Shown: positions 1 to 8,673, counted from the first letter of the stretch. The stretch: DNA of 64,000 nucleotides from VRUE01 sp963729995 (GCA_963729995.1 CAVSPF010000001.1:248001-312000); one strand, 5' to 3'. Notes: a model not told the origin generated them from the sequence alone. Made by a program: numbers and translations.

Positions 1-1
1 G

Positions 2-1219
2 GTCGCCTTCCTCAACGAAGTGCCGACGGGTGCTCGGGTCACCGTCGGCGGCGCCCGCCTGCCCGCGGTCGGGGTGGGCGACCAGATCTGCAAGGCGGTC
101 GAGTGCGTCCTCGTGAAGAGCCGCGTCGAAGCGGCGGCGGAGGTGCGCTCCGGCGACGTCCTCGCCGCCCTGATCCTGCCCGCCGACCTGGTCGGCCGCA
201 TCAACTCGCTCTCGACCCTCAACCCCGAAACGCCGACCGTGGACGTGATGGTCAACCAGGAGGACCCGGTCAAGGCGCAGCTCGTCGACGAACGCATCTC
301 CTCCCTGCTGGCACGGGCGAACCTGCTGATCGCGAAACGGATCGCCGCCGAAGGCGGCAAGTACCTCAACCTCGTCGTCAACGGAGGCACCTTCAGCGTC
401 CTCGGCGAGTCGATCCACATCCTCGGGCTGCGGGCCAGCGCCGACATCCTCGGGGCGCTCCGTCCCGCCTTGCCGCAGGGGCCGCTGCGTGACGCCCTCG
501 ACCGCGTCATCCGCTTCGCGACGCTGGCGCACGAAAACCTCGACGTCGCCAGCCCGCTGATCGACCGGCTCGCGCAGCCGGTCGTCGTCGACAAGCAGGT
601 GGTCAGCGCGCCGACTCCGCCGCTCGACGTCTTTGCGACGGCGGTCGCCGCGACCTTCACCCTGACCTTCGTCACCGTGCTGCTGGTTGCCGGCTCGCTC
701 GCCCTCGAGCGCGAGGAGAACGCCTTCTCCCGCCTCACCCGGGGCCTCGTCTCCCGCTCGGCGCTGCTCGGCGAGAAGGTCGGGTTGGGCATGGCCGTCG
801 GGCTTGCGGTGACATTGCTGATGCTGGCCGGCCTGCAGCTCTTCGTGCCACTCGACTGGGGCCGCTTCCCACTCTGGATCGCGGCGATCCTGGCGGGAGC
901 CGGAGCGCTCGGCGCGGCCGGCGCGGCGCTCGGCGCGGCCGCGCGAGAGGTCCGCGCCGTTTCCCTGCTCGCCTTCATGGTCTCGCTGCCGATCGCCTTC
1001 CTCTCGCTGATCCCCTCCGGCGCCGTGGGGCCCACCCTCTACGACGCGATCCGGGTCGTCGCCGCCCTCTTCCCCTTCAAGCCGGCGCTGCAGGCGATGC
1101 TCGCGGCGCTCGACTCGGCGGGGCCGGGAATCGGCGCTCCGCTGCTGCACCTGGCGATCCTGATCGCCGCCTACGGCCTCATAGCCCGCTTCGCCCTGCG
1201 CCGCTTCGCAGCCGTTTGA
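2..1219 (+). CDS. ABC-2 type transporter permease subunit, 5' end outside window
   Basis: The frame is open from base 2 with no stop, and the first GTG (base 20) lies inside sequence that already reads as protein, so the start is probably left of the window. The visible 406 residues have a long extracytoplasmic segment first, then about six hydrophobic helices from roughly residue 205 to the end. A short amphipathic stretch after the first helix (ALEREENAFSRL) resembles the coupling region of ABC-2 permeases, which pair with a separate ATPase to export lipids, polymers or drugs. The ATPase would be expected upstream. The substrate cannot be told. It ends 18 bases before the next gene and probably shares its transcript. 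Confidence 0.7.
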   Translation, partial: VAFLNEVPTGARVTVGGARLPAVGVGDQICKAVECVLVKSRVEAAAEVRSGDVLAALILPADLVGRINSLSTLNPETPTVDVMVNQEDPVKAQLVDERISSLLARANLLIAKRIAAEGGKYLNLVVNGGTFSVLGESIHILGLRASADILGALRPALPQGPLRDALDRVIRFATLAHENLDVASPLIDRLAQPVVVDKQVVSAPTPPLDVFATAVAATFTLTFVTVLLVAGSLALEREENAFSRLTRGLVSRSALLGEKVGLGMAVGLAVTLLMLAGLQLFVPLDWGRFPLWIAAILAGAGALGAAGAALGAAAREVRAVSLLAFMVSLPIAFLSLIPSGAVGPTLYDAIRVVAALFPFKPALQAMLAALDSAGPGIGAPLLHLAILIAAYGLIARFALRRFAAV

Positions 1220-1237
1220 ATGCGGGGATAGGGTCCC

Positions 1238-2023
1238 GTGGCAATGCGGGTGCTCTTCATCGGGGACGTGGTCGGCGGACCGGGACGGCGGGGGTTGAAG
1301 GCGGCCATGCCGGAGCTGCGGGAGCGCCACCGGCCGGACCTCGTGATCGTCAACGGGGAGAACTCGGCGGGCGGGATGGGGGTCACCGAGAAGACAGCCC
1401 GGGCGCTGTTCGACGCCGGCGCCGGCGTGATCACCACCGGCAACCACGTCTACCGGCACCGGGAGGCCTACGACTACCTGGACCGCGACGAGCGGGTGAT
1501 CCGGCCCGCCAACTACCCGCACGCCAACCCGGGTCGCGGGCACACCGTCGTGGAGGCGGGCGGAGCGCGGGTCGCGGTGATCAACCTGAGCGGAGCCGTG
1601 GGACTGCGGGTCGCTCGCTCGCCCTTCCACGAGGTGGACAGCATCCTCGAGCGGATCGAGGCCGACTGTGCCGTCGTCGACTTCCACGCCGAGGTGACGA
1701 GCGAGAAGGTCGCGATGGGCTGGCACCTCGACGGGCGCGTCGCGGCGGTGTTCGGCACCCACACCCACGTGCCGACCGCCGACGCGCGAGTGCTGCCGCA
1801 GGGGACGGCGTTCATCTCCGATGTCGGGATGACCGGCTCGCGGACAAGCGTGCTCGGGGTCAAGCCGGAGCAGGTGCTGGAGTCGCTGATCACGCTGATG
1901 CCGGTCAGGTTCGAAACCGCCGCCGACGACGTCTGGGTGATGGGAGCGGCGGTCGAGGTGAACTCGGCGGGGCTCGCCGACTCGATCGAGCAGGTGATGG
2001 TCCCTGCCCCTACCAACCCGTAG
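1238..2023 (+). CDS. YmdB-family metallophosphoesterase
   Basis: This 261-residue protein has the full length and order of the TIGR00282/YmdB family: GD at residues 9-10, NGEN at 39-42, GNH at 68-70, H150, and the HTH pair at 175-177, which together form the dinuclear metal site. Family members hydrolyse 2',3'-cyclic nucleotides in vitro and affect RNA levels and development. They are often found near rny and recA, which are not visible here. GTG at 1238 is taken as start; ATG at 1244 is equally possible and also begins just before the first beta strand. The stop codon lies inside a 7-bp hairpin (2007-2026). Confidence 0.88.
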   Translation: MAMRVLFIGDVVGGPGRRGLKAAMPELRERHRPDLVIVNGENSAGGMGVTEKTARALFDAGAGVITTGNHVYRHREAYDYLDRDERVIRPANYPHANPGRGHTVVEAGGARVAVINLSGAVGLRVARSPFHEVDSILERIEADCAVVDFHAEVTSEKVAMGWHLDGRVAAVFGTHTHVPTADARVLPQGTAFISDVGMTGSRTSVLGVKPEQVLESLITLMPVRFETAADDVWVMGAAVEVNSAGLADSIEQVMVPAPTNP

Positions 2024-2026
2024 GGG
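2007..2026 (+). terminator. hairpin over the ymdB-like stop codon
   Basis: Perfect 7-bp inverted repeat (CCCCTAC / GTAGGGG) with a 6-base loop. It overlaps the TAG stop at 2021-2023. It has no T tract, but hairpins without one can act as terminators in high-GC actinobacteria. It is part of a heavily structured 150-bp junction between convergent genes. Confidence 0.4.
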
Positions 2027-2029
2027 ATA

Positions 2030-2155
2030 GGGGTCGGGGGTCACCTCGGCGGACGCCCACCACCCACCTTCGGTGGGTGGAATTGAGTGCCCCTGCGGGG
2101 CGAGAATCACTCCGCGGTGCCGAGGGGAGGCGCCGCCGAGGTGACCCCCGACCCC
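2030..2155. repeat. 23-bp perfect inverted repeat enclosing two hairpins
   Basis: The left arm (2030-2052) and right arm (2133-2155) are exact reverse complements over 23 bases. The 80-base centre holds a 9-bp hairpin with a 3-base loop (2060-2080) and a 5-bp hairpin with a 3-base loop (2089-2101). The right arm lies inside the 3' end of the glycosyltransferase gene on the minus strand and encodes part of its last 20 residues. It may terminate transcription in both directions, or it may be a relic of an inverted duplication or a small mobile palindrome. Confidence 0.75.
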
Positions 2156-3777
2156 ATCTCCGCAAACCGCACCGCTGGGCGGCTGGGCATGCCCTCGATA
2201 GGAGCGTCGGGGGACCCGTCCAGGGATGAGATGGCTACCAGGAGGAGGGGGTAGAACCAGACGATGTAGAGGTAGAACCAGTGCGGGGCCGTGAGCTGGA
2301 GGCCGATCAGCAGGGCGGCGCCGAGGGCGGCCACCTGGGTGAGTGTCTTGCGTTTGGGACGGAAGGCGAACAGGATCGCAAGCAGCCCGACGCCTACGAG
2401 AATCGCCACCCGGAGGGGCTCCAGGCCGGGGACCTGGCCCCAGATGCTGAACGGGGATTGGCGGCCGGCCTGGTAGCCGATCGTCCGTTCCCAGAAGGTG
2501 CCGAGCCCCGGGTCGAGCGCCGGCCACAGCATCACCGCCGCCGCCGTCACCAAGAACGCCATCGTGAACGGGACGACCCGGCGGAGGTTGCCGGTGGGTC
2601 CTCTCGCGTCGGTCGCGGGCCGATATGTGGCGAGCATGGGAGCCAGCACCAGCGGGGCGAACTTGGTGAAGGTCGCGAGGGCGAGCATTCCCCCACGGGC
2701 GATCGGGCGAGCGAGGGCGAGCAGGGCCGCCAGCAGCAGCAGGCCGACGAGGGTGTCGTTCGAGTTGGACTCGAGCGCATAGGCCGTGTAGGGATAGGCG
2801 GCCCAGCCGAAGGCGAGGGTTGCGGCCAGCTTCCGGCCCTCGGGGCCGGGCCGGATCCGGAGGCCGAGGAGAAACAGCAGCGCGAACGCCGCAAGGTCGA
2901 AGACGACCGCCGCGGCATGGGCGGCCGGGAGGTCGTTCCAGGTCCCGTGCCAGGGCCAGATCGCCTCAAACGGGACGTAGGCGTAGTAGTTGACCGGGCC
3001 GTAGGTGTCCCCCTGGGAGACGTCGGCGGGAAAGTTGGCGTAGAGCCGCTCGCCATGGGCGACCCGGTCGGCGCCGACCACGCTCGCATAGCCGACGTCG
3101 ATCACGTCGGAGTCGGCGACGTTGAGACCGACCCGGAAGCCCATCAGGAAGAGCGCCGCCACGAGGAGCCAAGCAGCTGGCCAAACCGGGCGGATCCCCT
3201 TGCCGCGCCCGCGCAGGCCAATCCACAGAGCCCTGGCAAAGAGGTAGGCGAGGACCGGATACTGGAGAGGAACCGAGACACCGATCTCGGCCCGGTTGAA
3301 GAAATAGTTGGAGACGCCGAAGCCGAGCAGGACGGCCAGGTCAAGCGTGGCGACACGCCAGGGGCGCCGCCAATCGATCAGGCCGATCAGGAAGAGGGCG
3401 CAGAGCGGTAGGAAGACGTACGGGGCATTGAGCTTGTGGCCGAACGCGCCGGGATACCCCCGGGCCATCTTCCAGGCGACCTGGTAGCCCGTCCAGGATT
3501 CCCGGACGAGGCCGCTCGCCGGGTCGACGACGACCAGCGCCACCTCCTTCTTGCCGGCGAAGTAACCGACCTGCCAGTTGCCTTCGACCATGTTGGCGCT
3601 GTGCGTCAGCTCCCCGTCCCGATGCCGCTCTTCCACCACCTTCGCGTTGAGATCGGCGATCTGCATCGCCCTGGCCACGCTCACCTCCGCAGCGCCTGCC
3701 GTGGCCGGGTTCAGCAGAATGAGCAGCACTGGGAAGAGGGAGAGCCCGCCGACTGCCCAACGGGGCGCTTTGTCCAT
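2107..3777 (-). CDS. polytopic membrane protein, GT87/mannosyltransferase-like
   Basis: ATG at 3777 overlaps the TGA of the upstream phosphatase gene (ATGA), which fixes the start and implies coupled translation. The 556-residue protein starts with a signal-like helix, then has an extracytoplasmic segment of about 110 residues, then about ten to eleven membrane helices. An acidic motif after an early helix (GLNVADSDVIDVGYAS) and a later loop rich in Tyr and Asn (TYGPVNYYAYVPFE) fit the GT-C/GT87 (DUF2029) group, which use polyprenyl-phosphate sugars outside the membrane. No specific donor can be assigned. The last 20 residues are encoded by a large inverted repeat and may be a late extension. 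Confidence 0.65.
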   Translation of the reverse strand: MDKAPRWAVGGLSLFPVLLILLNPATAGAAEVSVARAMQIADLNAKVVEERHRDGELTHSANMVEGNWQVGYFAGKKEVALVVVDPASGLVRESWTGYQVAWKMARGYPGAFGHKLNAPYVFLPLCALFLIGLIDWRRPWRVATLDLAVLLGFGVSNYFFNRAEIGVSVPLQYPVLAYLFARALWIGLRGRGKGIRPVWPAAWLLVAALFLMGFRVGLNVADSDVIDVGYASVVGADRVAHGERLYANFPADVSQGDTYGPVNYYAYVPFEAIWPWHGTWNDLPAAHAAAVVFDLAAFALLFLLGLRIRPGPEGRKLAATLAFGWAAYPYTAYALESNSNDTLVGLLLLAALLALARPIARGGMLALATFTKFAPLVLAPMLATYRPATDARGPTGNLRRVVPFTMAFLVTAAAVMLWPALDPGLGTFWERTIGYQAGRQSPFSIWGQVPGLEPLRVAILVGVGLLAILFAFRPKRKTLTQVAALGAALLIGLQLTAPHWFYLYIVWFYPLLLVAISSLDGSPDAPIEGMPSRPAVRFAEMGSGVTSAAPPLGTAE

Positions 3778-5294
3778 CACTCGATTCCGAAGTGGTCGAG
3801 CACGATCGGCGCCACGTCGCGCAGCGTCCACTGCTCGCGCTCGGCGGGGTCGGACGGGCCGCAGCCGACGAACAGCAGCGGGACGATCGAGTCGCCGCGC
3901 TGCAGGGCGCCGTGCCCGCCGCCCCCCACATGGGTGACCCCGCCCCAATCGACAGTCTCGTAGCCCGCCGCCAGGGACACGATGAAGTCGCCGGCATGGG
4001 GAGCGGTCAGCGCCGCGAAGACGCGCTCAAGCGGGTCCGGGTACGCGTCGCTGCGCAGGCGGTCGCCCACGACGGCATCGAGCGTCGCGGGCTCGCCCTC
4101 CACGTCCCAACGGCGACCGCGCAGGTCCGCAACCGCGTCGCCGGGATGGAAGCGCAACCTCTGGCCGCCCCGTTCCACCACGGCCGTGACTTCGCCCCCC
4201 GCAGGAAGCCCCTGCCCCTGTCGCCGCAGGGGCGCACCTCCGCGCCGCTCCAGCCAGCAGACCAGGTCGACTCCTTCCGTCTCGGCAAGCCGCTGCCCAA
4301 CCTCGCGCCGCTCCGCCCCGCCGGCCTCGCCTTCCAGCAGGTAGACATGGGCGGCGCGGCCAGTCGGACTGACCGCGAGCTGCGCTCGCTCCGGGCGGCG
4401 ATCGGACGGCTGCAACACCGTCCAATCGCGGCCGAGCAGCTCGGCCAGCGGCAGCCCCCGCCCCACCGGCGTCTGCGCATGGTCCCCGACCAAGATCAGC
4501 GCGTGGTCGGCAAGGAAGGCGTCGAGGCCTCCCATCGCCTCCGTCAGCTTCGAGAAACAGTGGTCCGCCTTGGCGATCGACTCGACGCTTGCCTCGGGCC
4601 CGTGCCTGTGCGAGTAGTTGTCGTTGTCGGGGAGGGAGAAGAGCAGGAAGTCGAACCCGCCGGCCTTTGCCAACTCCGCGGCGCAGCAGGCCGAGTAGCC
4701 GTCGCGACTCCCCGGGATCGACGTCGACCGGCAGGGGACGTCCCGGCTCGCGTAGAGATCCCCATAGAAGAGCTCGGAGGGGCCCCACGTGTGATGGCGG
4801 AACTTGAGCCCGGTCGCATCGACGGCGCGGCGCGCGAAGCCGTCGAGCGACACCTGATGACGATGGCGCCCGCGGTAGATCAGGAAGGGCGTGCAGGCCG
4901 TGCGCTTCCCGGCGTCATCGAGTCGCTCGAAGAGGGTGTCCACCTCGGGGCTCAAATGCGCCAGGTTCATGTTGTACACGAGGTCGTAGAGCGCTCGGAA
5001 GACGCCGAACGCTCGGGTTGCGTCCAGCGAGGAGCCGTACTCGACATAGCGGCGCTCCAGCCGGTGGTACCAGTTCATGCCACTGATCCAGTGCCGGTCG
5101 GCGGCGGCGCCGGTGACCAGCTCCGCGCAGGCGACCGGCGTCACCGAGGGGAAGCTGGAAACGCAATCGCGAATCAGGACGCCGCGCTCGAGCAGGGCGC
5201 CGAAGGTGGGCGCGCGGCCCTCGGCCACAGCCCGCTCGAGCATGTCGGTTCGCAATGAATCGACATAGGTCAGGACAAGCTTGCTCGCGGACAT
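3777..5294 (-). CDS. alkaline phosphatase superfamily protein (type I phosphodiesterase/NPP-like)
   Basis: The 505-residue product has the superfamily's metal ligands in order: a VDSLRTDM motif near residues 11-18 where the first Asp is usually a metal ligand, FPSVTPVA near residues 50-57 with the likely nucleophile Ser or Thr, SLPDNDNYSHRHG near 218-230, and VGDHAQTPVG near 265-274. A late THVGGGGHG supplies the last His. No signal peptide is seen, so it may act in the cytoplasm. ATG at 5294 is chosen over an open extension because it begins directly at the first beta strand and follows GGCAGG. It is coupled to the membrane glycosyltransferase-like gene, so a lipid- or glycan-linked phosphate substrate is a reasonable guess. 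Confidence 0.72.
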   Translation of the reverse strand: MSASKLVLTYVDSLRTDMLERAVAEGRAPTFGALLERGVLIRDCVSSFPSVTPVACAELVTGAAADRHWISGMNWYHRLERRYVEYGSSLDATRAFGVFRALYDLVYNMNLAHLSPEVDTLFERLDDAGKRTACTPFLIYRGRHRHQVSLDGFARRAVDATGLKFRHHTWGPSELFYGDLYASRDVPCRSTSIPGSRDGYSACCAAELAKAGGFDFLLFSLPDNDNYSHRHGPEASVESIAKADHCFSKLTEAMGGLDAFLADHALILVGDHAQTPVGRGLPLAELLGRDWTVLQPSDRRPERAQLAVSPTGRAAHVYLLEGEAGGAERREVGQRLAETEGVDLVCWLERRGGAPLRRQGQGLPAGGEVTAVVERGGQRLRFHPGDAVADLRGRRWDVEGEPATLDAVVGDRLRSDAYPDPLERVFAALTAPHAGDFIVSLAAGYETVDWGGVTHVGGGGHGALQRGDSIVPLLFVGCGPSDPAEREQWTLRDVAPIVLDHFGIE

Positions 5295-5322
5295 CGCCTG
5301 CCGAATGATGCCGGGCGGGCCG

Positions 5323-5757
5323 CTACCTGAGCACGCGCAGGCCGGCGTGCTTGCGCTGAGAGCGGCGATGGCGGGCTGCGCCAAGCCAGACGAGGACCGC
5401 CAGCACCAGCAAGGTCAGGGGCTTCACCAGGATCGCAATCGCCACGACGACGAGAGCGGCGACGGAAACCAGGAACCCAAGCGCCCCGGAACCGCCCCCC
5501 TTGCGCCGGTTTGCCCCGCTGACCACGTCGCTGATCACGAGGCAGGCGATGACCGCTCCCGCGAGGCAGAAGATCGCGCCGAGCGGGATGGCGAGGTTCG
5601 CGGGGCCGGCGAGGAGGATCCCGAGGCCGAGGCCGAGCGCGGCGGCCAGCAGCGTCATCCGGCCGCGGGCCGATCCGCGCGTCCCGGTGGTACCCGCCAG
5701 CATTCCGACGGCAATGCCGATTCCGAGCTCTAGGCCCACGCCGGAAAGGAAGCTCAC
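5323..5757 (-). CDS. small integral membrane protein, unknown function
   Basis: This 144-residue protein has about four hydrophobic helices separated by short basic loops (TRGSARGR and ANRRKGGGSG) and a basic tail (RHRRSQRKHAG). I do not recognise a family. The GTG start at 5757 lies 6 bases after TAGGTT on the minus strand, which suggests a leaderless mRNA. The gene ends 28 bases before the phosphatase start, so the three leftward genes 5757-2107 probably form one operon. Confidence 0.6.
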   Translation of the reverse strand: MSFLSGVGLELGIGIAVGMLAGTTGTRGSARGRMTLLAAALGLGLGILLAGPANLAIPLGAIFCLAGAVIACLVISDVVSGANRRKGGGSGALGFLVSVAALVVVAIAILVKPLTLLVLAVLVWLGAARHRRSQRKHAGLRVLR

Positions 5758-5763
5758 GGCGAA

Positions 5764-5773
5764 AACCTACACT
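5764..5773. promoter_or_regulatory. overlapping divergent -10 boxes
   Basis: TACACT (5768-5773, plus strand) lies 6 bases before the ATG at 5780. TAGGTT (5769-5764, minus strand) lies 6 bases before the GTG at 5757. The two boxes overlap by two bases within a 22-base divergent gap. Both fit TANNNT at the spacing expected for leaderless transcripts. No TTGACA-like -35 was found. Confidence 0.5.
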
Positions 5774-5779
5774 TCAGGG

Positions 5780-7159
5780 ATGCCCGAGCCGCCGCATCGA
5801 CGACGAGCGCACACTCGCACGCGGGATCTCGAGCGCTACGCGGGCCTGTTCGCAGAGCGCACGCGGGTGATGCGATCCTCGGCAATGCGCGACCTGATGG
5901 CGGTCACGGCGCGCCCGGAGGTGATCTCGCTGGCGGGCGGCCTACCCGACACCTCGACCTTCCCGCCGCAGATGTTCGCCGCGCAGATGACGCGGATAGC
6001 GCAGGAGTCCACCGCCGAGGCGCTCCAGTACGGGCCAACCGAGGGCTTCTCCGAGACAGTCGACTGCATCCTGGAGGTGATGGGGGCGGAGGGGATGCAG
6101 CCCGACCCCGACGACGTGATCGTCACCACGGGCGGTCAGCAGGCGATCGACCTGATCTGCAAGACGCTGATCGACCCTGGTGACGTCGTCGTCTGCGAGG
6201 CGCCCACCTATCCCGGCGCTGTCCCTGTCTTCTGCAGCTACCAGGCGGAGGTCGTGCAGATCGAGTGCGATGCCGACGGGATGCGGATCGAAGAGCTGGA
6301 GAAGGTGCTGGCGAGGCTGGATGGCGAAGGGCGGCGGCCCAAATTCGTCTACTCGGTGCCCAGCTTCCAGAACCCGGCCGGGGTGACGCTGTCGCTCGAG
6401 CGGCGGCATCGCCTGGTCGAGCTGGCTCGCCGGCGCGAGCTGCTGGTGGTCGAGGACAACCCCTACGGCCTGCTGCGCTTCAGCGGCGAACCGCTGCCGC
6501 CGCTCTACCAGCTCGAGGGAGGCGACTTCGTGCTCTACGTCGGCACCTTCTCGAAGATCCTCTCCCCCGGGATCCGGCTCGGCTGGGCGGTGGCGCCGCC
6601 GCCGGTGATGGAGAAGATCGTGCTCGGCAAGCAGGCGGCGGACCTCTGCACCTCGACCCTCACGCAGCACTTCGTGCGGGAGTACTTCGCCGAAGGGCGG
6701 TGGCGCGCGTACGTCGACAGCCTCGTCGAGGTCTACCGGCAGCGTCGCGACACGATGGTCGAGTCGCTGCGCGAGCACTTCCCGGCGCAGACAACCTGGA
6801 CCGAACCCGAGGGCGGCCTTTTCATCTGGGCCACCCTCCCCGACTACATCGACACGAGCGACCTGCTGGCGAAGGCGCTGCGGCAGGGCGTCGCCTTCGT
6901 TCCCGGCCAGGCCGCCTACGTCGACGGGCGCGGACGCAGCTCGATGCGGCTCAACTTCTCCGGCGTCGGCGAGGAGGAGATCCGTGAGGGGATCCGCCGG
7001 ATAGGCAAGGCGATCGCCGAACAGGTCGAGCTCTACGGCGCGCTCACCGGCGAACACCCGGCGCCCGCAACGCCGGGCCGGAACGAGCGCGCGGCAGGCT
7101 CGGAGCCGGGCGGCGGAGACGTCCTTCCCTTCCGCAAGGCGAGCGAGGGAAGCGCATGA
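5780..7159 (+). CDS. PLP-dependent class I/II aminotransferase (2-aminoadipate transaminase-like)
   Basis: The 459-residue protein has the fold-type I signature of the LysN/Kyn aminotransferase group: SLAGGLPD near residues 50-57, QYGPTEG, TTGGQQAID, APTYPG, an Asn in SFQNPAG, DNPYG, and the PLP lysine K259 in GTFSKILSPG, followed by R in GIRLGW. It lacks the GntR DNA-binding domain of MocR regulators. The open frame extends upstream, but ATG at 5780 lies 6 bases after a TACACT box and gives the normal family N terminus. It overlaps the next gene by 4 bases, which pairs a transaminase with a Ddl-like ligase. The substrate could be an aromatic, branched-chain or 2-amino-diacid. Confidence 0.82.
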   Translation: MPEPPHRRRAHTRTRDLERYAGLFAERTRVMRSSAMRDLMAVTARPEVISLAGGLPDTSTFPPQMFAAQMTRIAQESTAEALQYGPTEGFSETVDCILEVMGAEGMQPDPDDVIVTTGGQQAIDLICKTLIDPGDVVVCEAPTYPGAVPVFCSYQAEVVQIECDADGMRIEELEKVLARLDGEGRRPKFVYSVPSFQNPAGVTLSLERRHRLVELARRRELLVVEDNPYGLLRFSGEPLPPLYQLEGGDFVLYVGTFSKILSPGIRLGWAVAPPPVMEKIVLGKQAADLCTSTLTQHFVREYFAEGRWRAYVDSLVEVYRQRRDTMVESLREHFPAQTTWTEPEGGLFIWATLPDYIDTSDLLAKALRQGVAFVPGQAAYVDGRGRSSMRLNFSGVGEEEIREGIRRIGKAIAEQVELYGALTGEHPAPATPGRNERAAGSEPGGGDVLPFRKASEGSA

Positions 7160-8088
7160 AGGTGGCGGTCCTCAAGGGCGGGCGCTCGCTGGAGCGAGGC
7201 GTCTCGCTGCGCTCGGGCGCCAGGGTCGAGGACGCGCTGGAGCGGCTCGGCCACGAACCGGTGCCGCTCGACGTGGGTGGAGACCTCGTGAAGCGGCTGG
7301 TCGCCGAGGAGCCCGACGTCGCCTTTATCGCCATGCATGGCCCCGGCGGCGAGGACGGCACCGCTCAGGAGCTGCTCGAGATCCTCGGCATTCCCTTCAC
7401 CGGCCCCGGTGTGGCGGCATGCATCCGCTGCATCGACAAGGTGCTCGCCAAGCACGAGCTGCGGGATGCGGGGGTGCCGACACCGGACTGGTTCGCCTTC
7501 AACGAGACGGCCTTCCGCGAGCTCGGCGCGGGCGATGCCCTGGGCGCGCTGGAGGACCGGCTCGGATTCCCGCTGGTCGTCAAGCCGAGCCGCGGCGGCT
7601 CAGCGCTGGGTGTGAAGTTCGCGGCCAGCTGGTTCGAGGTGCCCGAAGCGCTGGTCTCGGCGTTCAGCTACGACAGCCGGGTGCTCCTCGAGCGCTTCGT
7701 CGACGGCCGGGAGCTGGCGGTCAGCGTGCTCGGCGACGAGCCGCTGCCGATCGTCGAGGCGACCCCCGGCGGCGGTGACCGCTATGACTTCGAGGCGCGC
7801 TACGAGATCGGGCGCACCGACTTCGTCTGCCCGGCCGATCTGGGCAAGTCCGACGCCGACGCGGTCACGGCGACAGCCCTGGCCGCCTACGAGGCGCTCG
7901 GCTGCTCGGCCTTCTCCCGCGTCGACCTGGTCCTCGGAGAGGATGGCCCGCAGGTGCTCGAGGTCAACGCCATCCCGGGGCTCACCGACACCAGCCTCCT
8001 TCCCCAGGCCGCCGAGGCCGCCGGAATGTCCTTCGAGGGCCTGGTCGAGCGCATCCTTCAGCTCGCCCTGCCCGCCGTGACCCACTGA
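7156..8088 (+). CDS. D-alanine--D-alanine ligase-like ATP-grasp enzyme (divergent copy)
   Basis: The 310-residue product has the Ddl layout: an N-terminal VLKGGRSLERGVS motif (residues 4-16), MHGPGGEDG near 58-66, the ATP-grasp lysine in VVKPSRGGSALG, LLERFVDGRELAV, and the metal-binding EVNAIPGLTDTS near the end. Compared with the second copy at 35003-35971, the SxEHxVS motif has become SLERGVS, with the His replaced by Arg, and there are changes around the omega loop. It starts inside the aminotransferase stop region (ATGA overlap). It may be a true second Ddl or may join another dipeptide. The aminotransferase partner argues for a specialised substrate. Confidence 0.75.
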   Translation: MKVAVLKGGRSLERGVSLRSGARVEDALERLGHEPVPLDVGGDLVKRLVAEEPDVAFIAMHGPGGEDGTAQELLEILGIPFTGPGVAACIRCIDKVLAKHELRDAGVPTPDWFAFNETAFRELGAGDALGALEDRLGFPLVVKPSRGGSALGVKFAASWFEVPEALVSAFSYDSRVLLERFVDGRELAVSVLGDEPLPIVEATPGGGDRYDFEARYEIGRTDFVCPADLGKSDADAVTATALAAYEALGCSAFSRVDLVLGEDGPQVLEVNAIPGLTDTSLLPQAAEAAGMSFEGLVERILQLALPAVTH

Positions 8089-8091
8089 CCG

Positions 8092-8583
8092 TTACGAGTC
8101 GCCCTGGAGGAAGTCCTCCGGCGAGACCTCGTCGAGAAACTCCTTGAACTTGTCGACGACGTCCTCGGTGTCTTCGCCTTCGGGCTCGAACTCGATCGCC
8201 GACTCTTGGATCACCTCCTCGGCCGCGAAGATCGGAGCCGAGACGCGGACGGCAAGGGCGAGGGCATCGGATGGGCGGGAGTCGATCTCCAGCTCCGAGC
8301 CGTTGACCGAGACGGTGATCGAGGCGTAGAAGGTGTTGTCGCGCAATTCCGTGACGGCAACCCGCTCGCACTTGGCGTCGAGCTGGTCGAGCACGTCGGA
8401 GAGCAGATCGTGGGTCATCGGCCGCGGCGTCGTCGCCCCCTGCAGCTTCATCAGGATCGCCGCAGCCTCCGGATGCCCGATCCAGATCGGCAGGAACCTG
8501 TTTCCTTCAACAGTCTTCAGCAATACGATCGGCTGCTTGCCGACCATGTCGAAGCTGACGCCGTAGATCTGCATCTGCTGCAC
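8092..8583 (-). CDS. bifunctional nuclease family protein (DUF151)
   Basis: The 163-residue protein is full length for the bifunctional nuclease domain, with the typical opening VYGVSF-like strand (IYGVSFDM), LPIWIGHPEAAAI, PRPMTHDLL, and IDSRPSDALALAVR. A short acidic tail follows. Family members have DNase/RNase activity in plants, and in bacteria they are usually solitary housekeeping genes of unknown role. GTG at 8583 is used; ATG at 8574 is an alternative. A TATAAT at 8624-8619 and a hairpin in the leader (8594-8616) lie upstream. It is convergent with the Ddl-like gene, with a 3-base gap. Confidence 0.87.
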   Translation of the reverse strand: MQQMQIYGVSFDMVGKQPIVLLKTVEGNRFLPIWIGHPEAAAILMKLQGATTPRPMTHDLLSDVLDQLDAKCERVAVTELRDNTFYASITVSVNGSELEIDSRPSDALALAVRVSAPIFAAEEVIQESAIEFEPEGEDTEDVVDKFKEFLDEVSPEDFLQGDS

Positions 8584-8618
8584 AAGACACGCTCCATCCG
8601 CACCTAAGGTGGATGGCC

Positions 8619-8624
8619 ATTATA
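8619..8624 (-). promoter_or_regulatory. -10 box of the bifunctional nuclease gene
   Basis: Perfect TATAAT on the minus strand, about 36 bases before the GTG start. No convincing -35. The predicted leader contains an imperfect 10-bp stem (8594-8616; arms CCATC and GATGG outermost, CACCT and AGGTG inside), which could affect translation. Confidence 0.45.
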
Positions 8625-8673
8625 GGTAGGCGTGCGCGGCCGCTCGACCGCACAAAAGGCCGCCGGGGCGCAG

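Noticed and set aside
8620..8673. Terminator after tRNA-Ile
   Set aside because: An imperfect GC-rich repeat (GCGGCC/GGCCGC) is present but has no good stem next to a T tract in the right orientation.
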